Assembly: GCA_026991065.1 (NCBI GenBank)
Contig: JALXCG010000547.1
Coordinates: 1-5,152, forward strand
DNA from: Gemmatimonadota bacterium
GTDB taxonomy: Bacteria > GCA-2686955
Reading direction: 5' to 3'
Length of the DNA: 5,152 nt
The translations under genes and the position numbers were made by a program. How positions within the stretch are numbered: position 1 is the stretch's first letter; every line of letters starts with the position of its first letter. The notes beneath the pieces are model-generated. The model had not been told where the DNA came from and made no database searches. It worked only from the letters and a program-made list of their open reading frames with translations. Shown here piece by piece: positions 1 to 5,152 of the stretch.

Positions 1-366
1 GCCTTGACCGGCCTGAAGCGGGTCGAAATCGAGGCGGGTCCCGGATCGGTCAAAGGCAGCGGCGGCGGTCCCGCGGCACGCACCGACGGTTCCATCCGCC
101 AGGAGGTCGCCAAGTGGGCTCGCACCTTCCAGGCGTGTTATGAGCGTTCGTTGAAACTCGACCCGGGCCTTCAGGGACGAGTGTGGCTGGACTTCACCAT
201 CTCACCCAGCGGCTCCGTTGTTCGTGTCGAGATCAGCTCCGACGATTTCGACGTCTCCATCGGTGACCTTGATCAGTGCCTGAAGCGCTGGTTCGGCAAG
301 ATGCGCTTCGGCTCGGCCGACGCTGATGTCAACTGCCGTTATCCGCTCATGCTCATGCCGGAATAG
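1..366 (+). CDS. AgmX/PglI C-terminal domain protein, 5'-truncated by the window
   Basis: The frame is open from the first base to a TAG stop, giving 121 visible residues. There is a TTG codon at base 4 but no convincing ribosome site, and the domain is normally the tail of a larger protein, so I treat the start as lying outside the window. A Gly/Ala-rich linker (residues 12-30) leads into the domain. The domain shows a CYERSL motif at 46-51, then DP-x-L-x-G-R-V (54-61), a beta strand LDFTISPSG (63-71), a conserved cysteine in LDQCLKRW (90-97), the strand KMRF (100-103) and a terminal RYPLML (113-118). This order matches the TonB-C-like domain that ends AgmX/PglI-type proteins of myxobacteria, which are linked to gliding motility and envelope functions. 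The fold assignment rests on motif order alone. The exact role is unknown because the N-terminal part is missing. Confidence 0.75.
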   Translation, partial: ALTGLKRVEIEAGPGSVKGSGGGPAARTDGSIRQEVAKWARTFQACYERSLKLDPGLQGRVWLDFTISPSGSVVRVEISSDDFDVSIGDLDQCLKRWFGKMRFGSADADVNCRYPLMLMPE

Positions 367-398
367 AGTCTCCGCGGAGAAGCGCCGCCGAGGGGGAG

Positions 399-436
399 AG
401 AGGCCCCGGTTTCTGCGTCATGAAACCGGGGTCTCT
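399..436. terminator. Bidirectional hairpin terminator between convergent genes
   Basis: AGAGGCCCCGGTTTC (399-413) pairs with GAAACCGGGGTCTCT (422-436) around an 8-base loop. This makes a 15-bp stem whose only imperfection is one G-T pair (403/432). It lies between the stop of the plus-strand gene at 366 and the stop of the minus-strand gene at 469, where a shared terminator is expected. There is no clear T-run on either side, so intrinsic termination may be imperfect. A separate perfect 12-bp palindrome, TCTCCGCGGAGA, lies at 369-380 just after the plus-strand stop. Confidence 0.7.
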
Positions 437-468
437 GCCCGTTGTGCCCGTCCCCACGGCGCCGCATT

Positions 469-1974
469 TCACTCCCGCGCTGCTGCTCCGGCGTGGGCCA
501 ACTGCTCACCGCGGAGCCGCCGGAAGGAGAAATCGCGCTCCGCCACCACCGGCTTGCCATTCACCTCCAGCAGCGGATAAGCGAGAAAATTGATCGGCCC
601 GGAAGCCGGCAGTGGATCGACCCGCAGATCCCGCCCATGGCTCAACTCCACCCGGTTGGCCGGATTGCGCCCAAAATAGTAGGTGGAGAGTGGCGCGCAT
701 TTGTCCGCCTCAGAGATATCGATCGGCCACCACTTGCCTTCGGCATAGAACTCCGCCCAGCAGTGATAGCCGTTGATCCCGCCCGCGTCGCGCGCCGACG
801 GAATCGCCGCGCCGATCGCGAAGCGCGCGGGAATCCCCACTGAGCGGGCCAGGGCGATGAAATAGGAGTGGTAGTCGGTGCAGTTGCCGCTCTTCGAATC
901 GCAGGCATAGACTGCGTCGCCCTTGCCGTACTGGTTGCCCACCTTGGCATAGCGCATCTCGGCGATCACCTCGTCGTAGAGCGCCCGCGCCCGCGCCAGG
1001 TCTCCGGCGCCCTCCTGCAGCACCCGCTCCCGGATCGCCCGGGTGGCGATCTCTTTGAACTGTTGCGTTTGCGGTACTCGCGCCGATGGCTGGAGGTAGC
1101 GCGTCAAATCCTTTTCTCGGTTTTCGTAGGGGGTCTTCTCGCGGCGCTCCACCTGGTAGCGAATCTCGATCGGCTGCTCGCCATCCTTCGGACCGAGTTC
1201 GAGCACCAGAATCTGGTTGCCGTAGTCGGGGTCGGTGACCACCCGCTGCTCGCCGGGCACCACCATCTTGGTCAGACGCACGCTCTGGAACGAATCGCTC
1301 TGCGCCAGCGGGATCCACATTTTCGCCGAGCCGTCGATCGGCGGTGTCGCCGAGCGGTAGATGAACTCAAATGCGTCCCGCCCCTCGATCACCCCCAACA
1401 ACTCCACCGGCGCACCCTCGAAAGGAACCCGCATCCAACTGCGGTCCGGCTTCTGTTCCCAGACATAGTAGGGCTGACCATTGAACTTGTGGACCGTCGT
1501 CTCGACCACGTCCATGCTGTCGCGACTGCCGGCAAGGAAGAAATCCACGTCATAGACATCGCCGGCCCTCGTCGCCAGATCGACACATGCGAAAAAACGA
1601 TCCGCGGCGAGTTTTGCCAGGTATTCACGATGCACCCGCACCAGTTTGAGTTGCAGCGTTTCTCCTTCATGCTCCAACTCGAAGACTCCGCCGCCGGCGG
1701 CGCTTTTGCGGGCGATGTAGCGCTCGATCCCCTGCTGAATATCCTGGGTCACGCGCGCCGCTTCATCCTCTGCCAGGCCATTGTCTGTGGCGGTTGTCCC
1801 CGCGGCCGGTCGCCCGGCAGCCTGCGCCGTCGCATTGCGGGCGCTCTCACTCGCGCCGGTCTTTGCCGTTCCATTGCCGGCCGCCGTCGCGGCCCCGGTA
1901 TTGCCGTCGCCGGCCCCACACCCCAACGCCGCCACCGTGCCGGCGGCCAGGATTGTTCTCAACCAATAACTCAT
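469..1974 (-). CDS. Exported transglutaminase-fold protein, probable lipoprotein
   Basis: The product is 501 residues. A hydrophobic leader with a single basic residue (1-18) ends in A-L-G-C19, a non-ideal but plausible lipobox. A Gly/Ala/Thr linker (about 20-66) follows, typical of a tethered envelope protein. Residues 72-180 form a compact region I cannot name. Residues 215-280 look like the beta-rich domain that often precedes the catalytic core. The core carries the papain-like triad of the transglutaminase-like superfamily (PF01841): C365 in GNCTDYHSYF, H404 in NGYHCWAEFY and D419 in WWPIDISEAD. The usual GIPARF strand is at 380-385. Family members are peptidases, amidases or crosslinkers acting on proteins or peptidoglycan, and the substrate here is unknown. 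The start has an AAGAGG ribosome site (1979-1984) that overlaps the stop of the upstream lipoprotein gene, so the two are likely translated together. The open frames on the opposite strand are shadows. Confidence 0.9.
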   Translation of the reverse strand: MSYWLRTILAAGTVAALGCGAGDGNTGAATAAGNGTAKTGASESARNATAQAAGRPAAGTTATDNGLAEDEAARVTQDIQQGIERYIARKSAAGGGVFELEHEGETLQLKLVRVHREYLAKLAADRFFACVDLATRAGDVYDVDFFLAGSRDSMDVVETTVHKFNGQPYYVWEQKPDRSWMRVPFEGAPVELLGVIEGRDAFEFIYRSATPPIDGSAKMWIPLAQSDSFQSVRLTKMVVPGEQRVVTDPDYGNQILVLELGPKDGEQPIEIRYQVERREKTPYENREKDLTRYLQPSARVPQTQQFKEIATRAIRERVLQEGAGDLARARALYDEVIAEMRYAKVGNQYGKGDAVYACDSKSGNCTDYHSYFIALARSVGIPARFAIGAAIPSARDAGGINGYHCWAEFYAEGKWWPIDISEADKCAPLSTYYFGRNPANRVELSHGRDLRVDPLPASGPINFLAYPLLEVNGKPVVAERDFSFRRLRGEQLAHAGAAARE

Positions 1975-1982
1975 CGTGCCTC

Positions 1983-2273
1983 TTAGTTTCCGGTCGGATG
2001 CTCGCCGGAGGGGTGCTCCGTGTGGGGATGCTCATTCTGCATCGCCGTGTCGCCCGCCATCGGATGCTCATTCTGCATCGCCGTGTCGTCCGCCATCGGA
2101 TGTTCATTCTCCATCGCCGCGTCGCCCGCGGCCGGATGCTCATTGTGCGCCGTTCCGCTCATCTGCGCGCTGCTCTCCGCCGCGCTCTTCTCCGGCGCGT
2201 CCTTGGATTGCCCGCAGCCACTCAACCCCCAACTCACACTCAGCGCCAGGATCACAGGAAGTACGATTCGCAT
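1983..2273 (-). CDS. Small His-rich lipoprotein with Glu-His-Pro repeats
   Basis: The product is 96 residues. The frame stays open upstream to 2375. I chose the ATG at 2273 because it has a GGAG site seven bases ahead (2281-2284) and begins a classic lipoprotein signal peptide, MRIVLPVILALSVSWGLSGC, with the lipobox L-S-G-C20. After cleavage the mature chain is about 77 residues. It is short, acidic and apparently unstructured. A 12-residue unit of the type EHPMAGDTAMQN recurs from residue 45, with EHP at 45, 57, 69, 81, 86 and 91. The chain holds eight histidines (seven from residue 46 on) and several methionines, and no cysteine other than the lipid anchor. Metal binding is a reasonable inference but is not shown. 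I do not recognise a named family. It is the first gene of a two-gene operon with the transglutaminase-like protein, 8 bases downstream. Confidence 0.8.
   Translation of the reverse strand: MRIVLPVILALSVSWGLSGCGQSKDAPEKSAAESSAQMSGTAHNEHPAAGDAAMENEHPMADDTAMQNEHPMAGDTAMQNEHPHTEHPSGEHPTGN
2026..2148 (-). repeat. 36-bp in-frame tandem repeat, about 3.3 copies
   Basis: Three full units lie at 2026-2061, 2062-2097 and 2098-2133, and a partial fourth starts at 2134. Each begins GGATGCTCATT on the plus strand. Units one and two differ at a single base. Unit three has more changes, mostly near its right end. Since 36 is a multiple of three, gain or loss of a unit adds or removes 12 residues of the lipoprotein without breaking the frame. 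The near-identity of the first two units suggests recent duplication. Confidence 0.95.
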
Positions 2274-2546
2274 CGTTTTTCTCCATCCGGGTAAAATCGA
2301 CCACCGGCGGCGCAACCGCGCTCGCCTCGCTTCTGCGATAGTAGGCCAAGCAGCGGTCTTTGTCCTTGCTTTCACGCCTGCGCCCGCTCAATTGATCGCG
2401 GCGATTCTCTGCCCTCGCCGGAAACCCAATCCCTTTTTTGAGGGACGGTGCACCCGCTTTGCTCCGGTTTCTTGCCCGGGCGGAGCCCAGCGGAGCAGGT
2501 TGCCGCATCCCGGATCGGTCGTGGGCGATCGGCGGTGTCGTGCCGG
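2274..2546. other. Intergenic stretch with no recognised gene
   Basis: Apart from the weak promoter candidate and the ribosome site of the lipoprotein gene, I see no gene here. A short inverted repeat, TCCCT and AGGGA around a T-rich loop, lies near 2429-2444 and is too weak to call a terminator. Long open frames cross this stretch in several registers, as expected at this GC content, but none has recognisable motifs. Together with the receiver remnant next to it, this may be the eroded site of a lost gene. Confidence 0.5.
2338..2366 (-). promoter_or_regulatory. Weak sigma-70-like promoter candidate for the lipoprotein/transglutaminase operon
   Basis: Reading the minus strand, AGGACA (2366-2361) stands 17 bases before TACTAT (2343-2338). 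Each matches the vegetative consensus at four of six positions. It would give a leader of roughly 60 bases before the ATG at 2273. The placement is sensible, but matches this weak are common by chance, and high-GC lineages often depart from this consensus. Confidence 0.25.
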
Positions 2547-2735
2547 TCAGCCGCGACTCCGGGGCGTCCCCAGCACCTTCGCCACCAGCAAGCTGCCGCG
2601 CAACGGTCTCTGGACGAAGCCGGCAAGTCCTTTGCCGGTGAAGCCCTGAATCACGTCCCGCGCGTTGTAGCTGCTGCCGATCAGCACCGCAAGGTTGCGC
2701 TGGATGCGGGGCGACGTGAAGACAATGCGCCACAG
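2547..2735 (-). pseudogene. Remnant of a response-regulator receiver domain (C-terminal part only)
   Basis: Read on the minus strand, this frame gives a peptide that includes LAVLIGSSYNARDVIQ, then GFTGKGLAGFVQRPLRG, then SLLVAKVLGTPRSRG and a TGA stop at 2547-2549. This closely resembles the end of many receiver (REC) domains in hybrid sensor kinases, which typically read like V-L-x-S-S-G-Y-N-E, then F-x-G-K-G-L-A-G-F-x-Q-K-P-Y, then L-x-x-K-V. The usual Q-K-P-Y is Q-R-P-L here, so the conserved lysine is changed. No ATG opens the frame, and the phospho-acceptor aspartate region is absent. The sequence upstream in the same frame is spacer and then the stop of the SUMF1-family gene. I read it as a truncated, decaying fragment. 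The family call is from memory of the motif and needs a search. Confidence 0.6.
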
Positions 2736-2751
2736 GCTCCTGGTGGCACTT

Positions 2752-2786
2752 CCCCCTCGCCAATCCCGGCCGTGACAAAGAGGGGG
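2752..2786 (-). terminator. Possible weak terminator after the SUMF1-family gene
   Basis: CCCCCTC (2752-2758) is complementary to GAGGGGG (2780-2786) around a 21-base loop. The nearer arm begins about 21 bases after the TGA stop on the minus strand. The position fits a terminator, but the long loop and the lack of a U-run make it doubtful. Confidence 0.25.
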
Positions 2787-2807
2787 CTCCGACTGCGAGA
2801 GATTCAG

Positions 2808-3707
2808 TCAGTTGATGTCTCGCACCAGGCGAATCCCGTTGTGGTAGGGCCAACTGTGCGCGGTTTTGTCGCGCCGGGCGGCACGGCAGACCATCACTCC
2901 GCAGCTGTTGCAGCCGCCACGGATCACATGGTATTCAGCGTGGGGCGGCGGGAGCGGATCGGAGACCGGATCGACCACCGGATCGCTGGTGAACACGACG
3001 TAGCGGTCCCAGACCCACTCCCACGAGTTGCCGAGCATGTCGTAGAGGCCGAACGCGTTGGGTAGCAGGAGTGCGGTGGGGTGACTGCTGAGGAGCGTAT
3101 GACCGCAATACCAGGCGATCGGATCGAGGATGGGATCGGCGGCGCAACCGTGCCCCTCCGGCTGGCCATTGTAAGTAGCGGTGGTGGTTCCGGCGCGGCA
3201 GGCGTACTCCCACTCCGCTTCGGTGGCCAGACGATAGCCGCGGGCGCTGCGGTTCCAGGTGGTCGGCTCTCCGGGCGTGTAGACCGGCTCCAGTCCCTCC
3301 GCCAGAGAGCGTGCATTGCAGTAGGCGATCGCTTCGTGCCAGTCGACGACGTCGGCGGCGCAGGAGTCGCAGTCGCCGACGCTGTAACCCATCAAGGTTT
3401 CGAACTCCCCCTGGGTTACTTCGGTGGTGGCCATAAAGAAGGAGTGGGTGAGGGTGACCTGATGCTGCACTTCATTGCCGAAGCGGCCCGGTTCATCGGG
3501 CGGTGATCCCATGATGAAGGTCCCGGCGGGGATCAGGACCATGCCTTCGGGGACGGGGACGTAGCCTTCTTCGGTATCGACGCGGGCGGCGCTGGAGCGG
3601 ACTGGCTGGTGCCCGACCACGCGCACCGGGCCGGCGCCCGCAACCGGCGCAGAGAGCGCCAGGGCGGTTGCCGTGACCAGAGAGAGCAGAGAGAGACGGC
3701 GCAACAT
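2808..3707 (-). CDS. Secreted SUMF1/FGE-sulfatase-domain protein
   Basis: The product is 299 residues. Two in-frame ATGs lie 12 bases apart. I chose the inner one (3705-3707) because a strong GGGAGGA site (3711-3717) sits just before it and overlaps the outer ATG (3717-3719), which has no site of its own. The signal peptide MLRRLSLLSLVTATALALSA ends near A20-A25, so the protein is exported. The PF03781 domain spans about 52-299. It shows MVLIPAGTFIMGS (56-68), TTEVTQGEFETLMG (94-107), YRLATEAEWEYACRAGT (158-173), FGLYDMLGNSWEWV (219-232), RGG (263-265) and the terminal GIRLVRD (291-297). True family enzymes oxidise a sulfatase cysteine to formylglycine. Many bacterial members have other or unknown roles. 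Nine cysteines are present, including C266, C269 and C274 after RGG. No sulfatase gene is visible nearby, so the role is open. The gene appears to be transcribed alone. Confidence 0.9.
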   Translation of the reverse strand: MLRRLSLLSLVTATALALSAPVAGAGPVRVVGHQPVRSSAARVDTEEGYVPVPEGMVLIPAGTFIMGSPPDEPGRFGNEVQHQVTLTHSFFMATTEVTQGEFETLMGYSVGDCDSCAADVVDWHEAIAYCNARSLAEGLEPVYTPGEPTTWNRSARGYRLATEAEWEYACRAGTTTATYNGQPEGHGCAADPILDPIAWYCGHTLLSSHPTALLLPNAFGLYDMLGNSWEWVWDRYVVFTSDPVVDPVSDPLPPPHAEYHVIRGGCNSCGVMVCRAARRDKTAHSWPYHNGIRLVRDIN

Positions 3708-3710
3708 AGA

Positions 3711-3717
3711 TCCTCCC
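3711..3717 (-). promoter_or_regulatory. Ribosome-binding site that decides the start of the SUMF1-family gene
   Basis: The minus strand reads ATGGGAGGATCTATG. The strong anti-16S match GGGAGG lies inside the sequence that begins with the first ATG and four bases before the second. Only the second ATG (3705-3707) can use it, and it begins directly with a normal basic-hydrophobic signal peptide. The protein therefore most likely starts there and not four codons earlier. Confidence 0.75.
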
Positions 3718-4318
3718 ATTGTAAGGTGTGTGATTTCCGCGCGGGCGGCGGCGAATGCTTGTTCAGTTCCCCAAAAAAATCAAGACTATCAGGGGGGGCA
3801 TGGAACAACCAGGGGGCGGTTGCATCTTTGATCCATCGTCAATGCCCCAGTCACATCGTTGGCTGCGGGCCCGATGCCTTGCGGCGCCTTGAGACATGCC
3901 TCCGTCGCCGGCTTTTTGCCGCCCGGCATGGGCCGCCTTGCCGGTGGCGGGGAAGCACCACAACCGGCGCACTGGAACGGGATTGCAGAATCAGGGGAGA
4001 GCCCTGGTGCATGCGCTCCGCGGCCGGAGGAGGGAGCAGAGGCGCGCGGCGGGGACGGGCGTGTTTTGAGCCTGGACCGGATCCGCTGCAGGAGAGGCGT
4101 TTTCGGCCAGGACGGGAGCCGGGAAGGAGCGCTCTGCACCGAGGGGAGGAGCCGGGCGGTGGGTGCGGCGTGGTTGGTGCTGGGTAAGAAAAAGGGCGAG
4201 ATCGTGGTGGGAGCGCGCCCGAAGGCGTGGCTGGCCGCGGGCGGATGGAGCGCGATGGGATTGATCGCGGGGGCGAGTGGTAGGCTAGGATGATCGGTGC
4301 GAGAATTGAGGGGGCAGC
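3718..4318. other. Long divergent intergenic region, no recognised gene
   Basis: About 600 bases separate the SUMF1-family gene from the rightward group, and this gap should contain the promoters for both. I see no convincing -35/-10 pair, riboswitch, tRNA or repeat array. The plus strand becomes strongly G-rich from about 3940 onward, like the downstream genes. One open frame (TTG at 3859 to TGA at 4293, 144 codons) ends in an ATGA overlap with an ATG at 4290. Its second half has a third-position GC of about four fifths by hand count. It has no ribosome site and no motif I recognise, and its first half looks non-coding, so I do not call it a gene. An eroded gene remains possible. Confidence 0.5.
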
Positions 4319-4328
4319 GGAGTTTTCG

Positions 4329-4400
4329 ATGAATGAGCGACTGCGGCGCCTGAGTGAGTTCACGCCTTTGCGGAGGGCGGTTTGCGCGGGCAGGAATTGA
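4329..4400 (+). CDS. Mini-ORF of 23 residues, coupled to the next ORF
   Basis: The ATG at 4329 has a GGAG ribosome site (4319-4322) six bases ahead. It encodes a short basic peptide beginning MNERLRRLSEFTPLRRAV, ending at TGA 4398-4400. That TGA overlaps the ATG of the next ORF as TGATG. An in-frame ATG at 4290 would add 13 residues but lacks a good site. Most codons end in G or C, as in the glycosyltransferase downstream. I recognise no family. It could be a leader peptide, a real small protein, or the 5' half of one short gene broken by a one-base loss. Confidence 0.35.
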   Translation: MNERLRRLSEFTPLRRAVCAGRN

Positions 4401-4486
4401 TGGATGCGCCGCCGGGATTGGCGGGCGAGGAGGAGGATTGGGTCTATTCGGCCCCGGTGGGGCAGGTTCGGAAGCGGGTGTTGTGA
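4400..4486 (+). CDS. Mini-ORF of 28 residues, overlapping the glycosyltransferase start
   Basis: The ATG at 4400 follows an AGGA site (4392-4395) by four bases and shares a base with the stop of the previous mini-ORF. The product begins MDAPPGLAGEEEDWVYSA and ends in a basic VRKRVL, then TGA at 4484-4486. The stop overlaps the GTG start of the glycosyltransferase as GTGA. The composition, acidic then aromatic then basic, looks like protein and not random shadow, and codon use matches the gene downstream. No signal peptide or membrane segment is visible. The frame is also open upstream, without a start, to a stop at 4355-4357. This fits either reinitiation or a frameshift from the preceding mini-ORF. 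The function is unknown. Confidence 0.4.
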   Translation: MDAPPGLAGEEEDWVYSAPVGQVRKRVL

Positions 4487-5152
4487 CGCGTGGTCGCGCC
4501 GCGCTGATCGCGGCCCTGGTTGCGCTGCTGCTGCATCTGCCGATTCTGGGCAATGGGCTGGTCTGGGATGACGCAGAGAAGTTCGGCACTGCGCGCTGGG
4601 ATGGAATGGGAGATCTGGTGGCGGCGGTAACGCCGGACTACTGGAGCGAGTTGTCGCATGAGCCCGCGGTGGCCGGCTATTACCGGCCGGTGGCTTCGCT
4701 GCTTTTCGCTTGGAACCAGGCCTGCTGCGGGCTGCAGCCGCGCCTCTACCACGCGGAGAGTTTGGTGCTGCATGCGGGGGTTGCGGCGTTGGTGGTGCTG
4801 TTGGCGGCGGGTGTGCTGGGGTTGTCGCCGCTGGGGGCTCTGGCGGCGGGGCTGCTCTTTGCGGTGCATCCGATTCACACTGAGGCGGTGGCCTTCGCCA
4901 GTGATTTGACCGATCTGCTGGCGGCGGCGGCGTATCTGGCGGGCTTGCTGCTGCTGCTGCGCCGGGGGCGGCGCTGGCGGGGCGCGGTCGGGGCGGCGTT
5001 GCTGTGGCTGATCGCGTTGGGCAGTAAGGAGATGGCGATCACGCTGCCGCTCCTGGGAGTGGTACTCGTGGGGTTGGGGCTGAACGATGGCGAAAGGGGG
5101 GTCAACGGCGGCGCGGCGGCGGAGGAGGGCGGCGCTGCCGGTCCGGCGGGAT
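4483..5152 (+). CDS. TMTC-like GT-C membrane glycosyltransferase, N-terminal part
   Basis: The frame runs from GTG 4483 to the window edge, giving 223 residues. A GGAAG site (4470-4474) lies eight bases ahead of the start. The first membrane helix (7-22) leads to LGNGLVWDD (22-30). The acidic pair D29-D30 is at the place where GT-C enzymes of the PMT/TMTC type keep their catalytic acidic residues in the first outer loop. Next come YYRPV (66-70), YHAESLVLH (89-97), LLFAVHPIHTEAV (124-136) and SKEMAITLPL (181-190), a motif series shared by bacterial and animal TMTC proteins. Further helices lie near 98-112, 116-129, 143-159 and 169-198, with a basic loop RRGRRWR at 160-166. Such enzymes use a lipid-linked sugar to glycosylate proteins outside the inner membrane, and many carry C-terminal TPR repeats, which would fall beyond the window. 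The last visible stretch is a Gly/Ala/Glu-rich loop. Donor and acceptor cannot be told from this part. Confidence 0.85.
   Translation, partial: MTRGRAALIAALVALLLHLPILGNGLVWDDAEKFGTARWDGMGDLVAAVTPDYWSELSHEPAVAGYYRPVASLLFAWNQACCGLQPRLYHAESLVLHAGVAALVVLLAAGVLGLSPLGALAAGLLFAVHPIHTEAVAFASDLTDLLAAAAYLAGLLLLLRRGRRWRGAVGAALLWLIALGSKEMAITLPLLGVVLVGLGLNDGERGVNGGAAAEEGGAAGPAG

Noticed and set aside
868-1986. Long plus-strand open frame of 372 codons opposite the transglutaminase-like gene
   Set aside because: It is antisense to a gene with an intact catalytic triad, is His/Arg/Leu-rich without recognisable motifs, and is the usual mirror frame of a GC-rich gene.
2026-2148. The 36-bp periodic repeats as a CRISPR array
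   Set aside because: The units are directly adjacent with no spacers, keep the reading frame and encode the 12-residue repeat of a lipoprotein.
2274-2375. Longer version of the His-rich lipoprotein starting at 2375
   Set aside because: The extra 34 residues are basic and would bury the lipoprotein signal peptide. The ATG at 2273 has a good ribosome site and places the signal peptide at the N-terminus.
2140-2853. Minus-strand open frame of 237 codons spanning the lipoprotein start, the gap and the end of the SUMF1-family gene
   Set aside because: It overlaps two well-supported genes in another register and has no motifs. The recognisable receiver peptide in this stretch lies in a different frame.
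2448-3065. Plus-strand open frame of 205 codons across the gap and the 3' end of the SUMF1-family gene
   Set aside because: It is antisense to the family's most conserved C-terminal motifs and has shadow-like composition.
3679-3697. AGAGAG-rich run as a simple-sequence regulatory repeat
   Set aside because: It lies inside the signal-peptide codons of the SUMF1-family gene and simply encodes its Leu-Ser-rich stretch.
3926-3977. Short GCCGGT/ACCGGC inverted repeat and nearby GC-rich arms as an RNA structure or riboswitch
   Set aside because: The stems are only about six bases with long loops, which is expected by chance at this GC content, and no riboswitch consensus is visible.
3789-4589. 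Minus-strand open frame of 266 codons, Pro/Ser/Arg-rich
   Set aside because: It is low-complexity, covers the start of the glycosyltransferase on the opposite strand, and has no ribosome site or domain. It arises from the G-rich plus strand.

Overview
The window is high-GC bacterial DNA from a Gram-negative organism. Three predicted products carry export or lipoprotein signals. The leftmost gene carries an AgmX/PglI-type C-terminal domain, which is best known from Myxococcota and related deltaproteobacterial lineages. A formylglycine-generating-enzyme-like protein and a TMTC-like glycosyltransferase also fit myxobacteria-like or poorly sampled high-GC phyla. I would not name a genus or phylum with confidence.

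Layout from left to right. (1) Bases 1-366, plus strand: the 3' end of a gene for an AgmX/PglI C-terminal-domain protein, cut by the window edge. (2) Bases 367-468: a convergent gap with a strong 15-bp hairpin, probably a bidirectional terminator. (3) Bases 469-2273, minus strand: a two-gene operon. It encodes a 96-aa lipoprotein with six Glu-His-Pro motifs on a 36-bp tandem repeat, then, after 8 bases, a 501-aa exported transglutaminase-fold protein with an intact Cys-His-Asp triad. (4) Bases 2274-2807: no intact gene. It holds a weak promoter candidate and an eroded C-terminal piece of a response-regulator receiver domain, in the same frame as the stop codon of the next gene. (5) Bases 2808-3707, minus strand: an exported SUMF1/FGE-sulfatase-domain protein. 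(6) Bases 3708-4328: a long divergent gap with no recognised gene. (7) Bases 4329-5152, plus strand: two very short ORFs and the start of a TMTC-like GT-C membrane glycosyltransferase, linked by TGATG and GTGA stop/start overlaps. The glycosyltransferase runs off the right edge.

Most products appear to act at or outside the inner membrane: a periplasmic or outer-membrane lipoprotein pair, a secreted SUMF1 protein and a membrane glycosyltransferase. Only the His-rich lipoprotein and the transglutaminase clearly form one transcription unit and may work together. I found no CRISPR array, tRNA, rRNA, insertion sequence or phage gene. The observations most worth checking are the repeat lipoprotein/transglutaminase pair, the receiver-domain remnant, the coupled mini-ORFs before the glycosyltransferase, and the FGE-like cysteine spacing in the SUMF1 protein.
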